NCBI GenBank assembly: GCA_002440625.1
Contig: DJUV01000221.1
Span: 1-14,663 of the forward strand
Length of the DNA: 14,663 bases
Source: Rhodobacteraceae bacterium UBA6273
GTDB taxonomy: Bacteria; Pseudomonadota; Alphaproteobacteria; Rhodobacterales; Rhodobacteraceae
Direction: 5' to 3'
Shown piece after piece: positions 13,476-14,663 of this stretch (position 1 is its first letter; each line of letters starts with the position of its first letter). The position numbers were made by a program, and so were the translations under genes. The notes under the pieces are model-generated. The model worked only from the letters and a program-made list of their open reading frames with translations. It had not been told where the DNA came from and did not search any database.

Positions 13476-14663
13476 TCAGATGTCGAACTTGACGCCCTGC
13501 GCAAGCGGCAGTTGCGCCGAATAGTTGATGGTGTTGGTCTGCCGCCGCATGTAGCCGCGCCAGGCGTCGGAACCGGATTCACGGCCACCGCCGGTTTCCT
13601 TTTCGCCACCGAAAGCGCCGCCGATCTCGGCCCCCGAAGGCCCGATATTGACGTTGGCGATGCCGCAATCCGACCCCGCGGCGGAAAGGAAGGTCTCCGC
13701 CTCGCGCATGTTCAGCGTGAAGATGCAGGAGGACAGGCCCTGCGGCACGTCGTTCTGGATCGCGATGGCCTCATCGAGCGTGTCGTAGCCAAGGACATAG
13801 AGGATCGGCGCGAAAGTTTCCGTCCTGACAGTATCAGTCTGCGATGGCATCTCGACGATGGCGGGGGCGACATAGGCCCCGTCCGGCACGCCCGCGGTCA
13901 CGACCTTGCCGCCATGCACGGCACCACCTTCGGCCTTGGCCTGACCCAGCATCGCCTGCATCCGGTCCTTGGCGGCCACGTCGATCAGCGGCCCGACAAG
14001 CGTGCCTTGCGCGCGGGGATCGCCGACCGGCAGGCTCGCATAGGCCTTGGTCAGTTTCGCAACCAGCTCATCCTTGACCGAATTATGCGCGATCAGGCGG
14101 CGGAGCGAGGTGCAGCGCTGCCCGGCGGTGCCGACTGCGGAGAACACAATCGCGCGCACAGCCATGTCGAGATCGGCCGAAGGCGCCACGATCATCGCGT
14201 TGTTGCCGCCAAGCTCAAGGATCGGCCGGCCCCAGCGGGCGGAGACTTTCGGGCCGACGATTCCCCCCATGCGGGTCGATCCGGTGGCGGAGACGATGGG
14301 CACGTCCTTCGAATTCACTAGCGCCTCGCCGATGGCCGGGCCGCCGATCACGAGTTGGCAAAGCCCCTCGGGCGCATCGCCGAAACGCTTCAGCGCGCGG
14401 TCCATGATCTTCTGCGTCGCCATTGCCGTCAGCGGCGTCTTTTCCGAGGGCTTCCAGATCACCGGATCGCCGCAGACAAGCGCCAGCGCGGCGTTCCAGG
14501 CCCAGACGGCGACGGGGAAGTTGAAGGCGGTGATGATCGCGCAAGGCCCAAGCGGATGCCAGGTCTCCATCATCCGGTGGCCGGGTCGCTCTGAAGCGAT
14601 GGTTAGCCCGTAGATCTGGCGCGAAAGGCCGACAGCGAAATCGCAGATGTCGATCATCTCCTG
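13476..14663 (-). CDS. amaB: Alpha-aminoadipate-semialdehyde dehydrogenase, ALDH7 family (N-terminus beyond the right edge)
   Basis: An NAD-dependent aldehyde dehydrogenase that oxidises alpha-aminoadipate semialdehyde to 2-aminoadipate in lysine breakdown. 395 residues are visible; the family is about 500, so roughly 100 N-terminal residues lie outside. The reading frame stays open to the last base, and the methionine at 14657 is internal (preceded by Gln-Glu, as in the family). Counting from that methionine: TAFNFPVAVWAW with oxyanion Asn46, WKPSEKTP with cofactor Lys69, LELGGNN with general base Glu148, GTAGQRCTS with catalytic Cys182. The C-terminal signature NVNIGPSGAEIGGAFGGEKE with TGGGRESGSDAW and RRQTNTINY is specific for the ALDH7/antiquitin type. 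The downstream neighbour is the saccharopine/lysine dehydrogenase-like gene, which supplies its substrate. Family assignment is firm; the substrate follows from family and context. Confidence 0.93.
   Translation of the reverse strand, partial: QEMIDICDFAVGLSRQIYGLTIASERPGHRMMETWHPLGPCAIITAFNFPVAVWAWNAALALVCGDPVIWKPSEKTPLTAMATQKIMDRALKRFGDAPEGLCQLVIGGPAIGEALVNSKDVPIVSATGSTRMGGIVGPKVSARWGRPILELGGNNAMIVAPSADLDMAVRAIVFSAVGTAGQRCTSLRRLIAHNSVKDELVAKLTKAYASLPVGDPRAQGTLVGPLIDVAAKDRMQAMLGQAKAEGGAVHGGKVVTAGVPDGAYVAPAIVEMPSQTDTVRTETFAPILYVLGYDTLDEAIAIQNDVPQGLSSCIFTLNMREAETFLSAAGSDCGIANVNIGPSGAEIGGAFGGEKETGGGRESGSDAWRGYMRRQTNTINYSAQLPLAQGVKFDI

Overview
The window looks like chromosome of a GC-rich alphaproteobacterium, most likely Rhodobacteraceae. 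Supporting signs are an opgG-opgI-opgH-opgC cluster in the order known from Rhodobacter (Cereibacter) sphaeroides, a fructose-type sugar-binding protein (FrcB) divergent from a ROK regulator as in rhizobia and rhodobacters, and uniform high-GC codon use. I see no insertion sequence, phage gene, tRNA, rRNA or CRISPR array. Both edges cut genes: frcB on the left and an ALDH7-type aldehyde dehydrogenase on the right.

Layout. (1) 1-2067: the start of frcB (minus) and frcR (plus) diverge from a 187-bp region holding a TTGACA promoter and an AT-rich inverted repeat that is a good operator candidate. (2) 2074-4221 (minus): a 715-residue fusion of a membrane VTT/TVP38-type domain with a mercuric-reductase/lipoamide-dehydrogenase-like flavoprotein, convergent on frcR with a 6-nt gap. 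(3) 4480-6903 (plus): a tightly overlapped trio of ECF sigma factor, single-pass anti-sigma factor and exported subtilisin-like (S8) protease. A large hairpin with a T-run about 210 nt further on (7114-7179) probably terminates this operon. (4) 7520-12239 (plus): opgGIHC, making and succinylating osmoregulated periplasmic glucans, with every junction overlapping or 1 nt apart. (5) 12236-14663 (minus): a saccharopine-dehydrogenase/lysine-6-dehydrogenase-like protein and an alpha-aminoadipate-semialdehyde dehydrogenase, together a lysine catabolism unit. The stop codons of opgC and the dehydrogenase share the sequence CTAG.

Most interesting is region 3. The periplasmic part of the anti-sigma factor (about residues 124-191) resembles a subtilisin propeptide/I9 inhibitor domain, and it parallels the putative propeptide of the protease encoded next to it. 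The anti-sigma protein ends where a propeptide would be cut. The inferred model is that the protease reads or cleaves a propeptide mimic on the anti-sigma factor and so controls release of the sigma factor. Its sigma gene has a poor ribosome-binding site, an upstream hairpin, and an overlapping out-of-frame short ORF with a strong Shine-Dalgarno sequence.

The remaining genes fit recognised families. The genes of regions 3 to 5 all act on the envelope or on solute balance, but any functional link between these units is inference.
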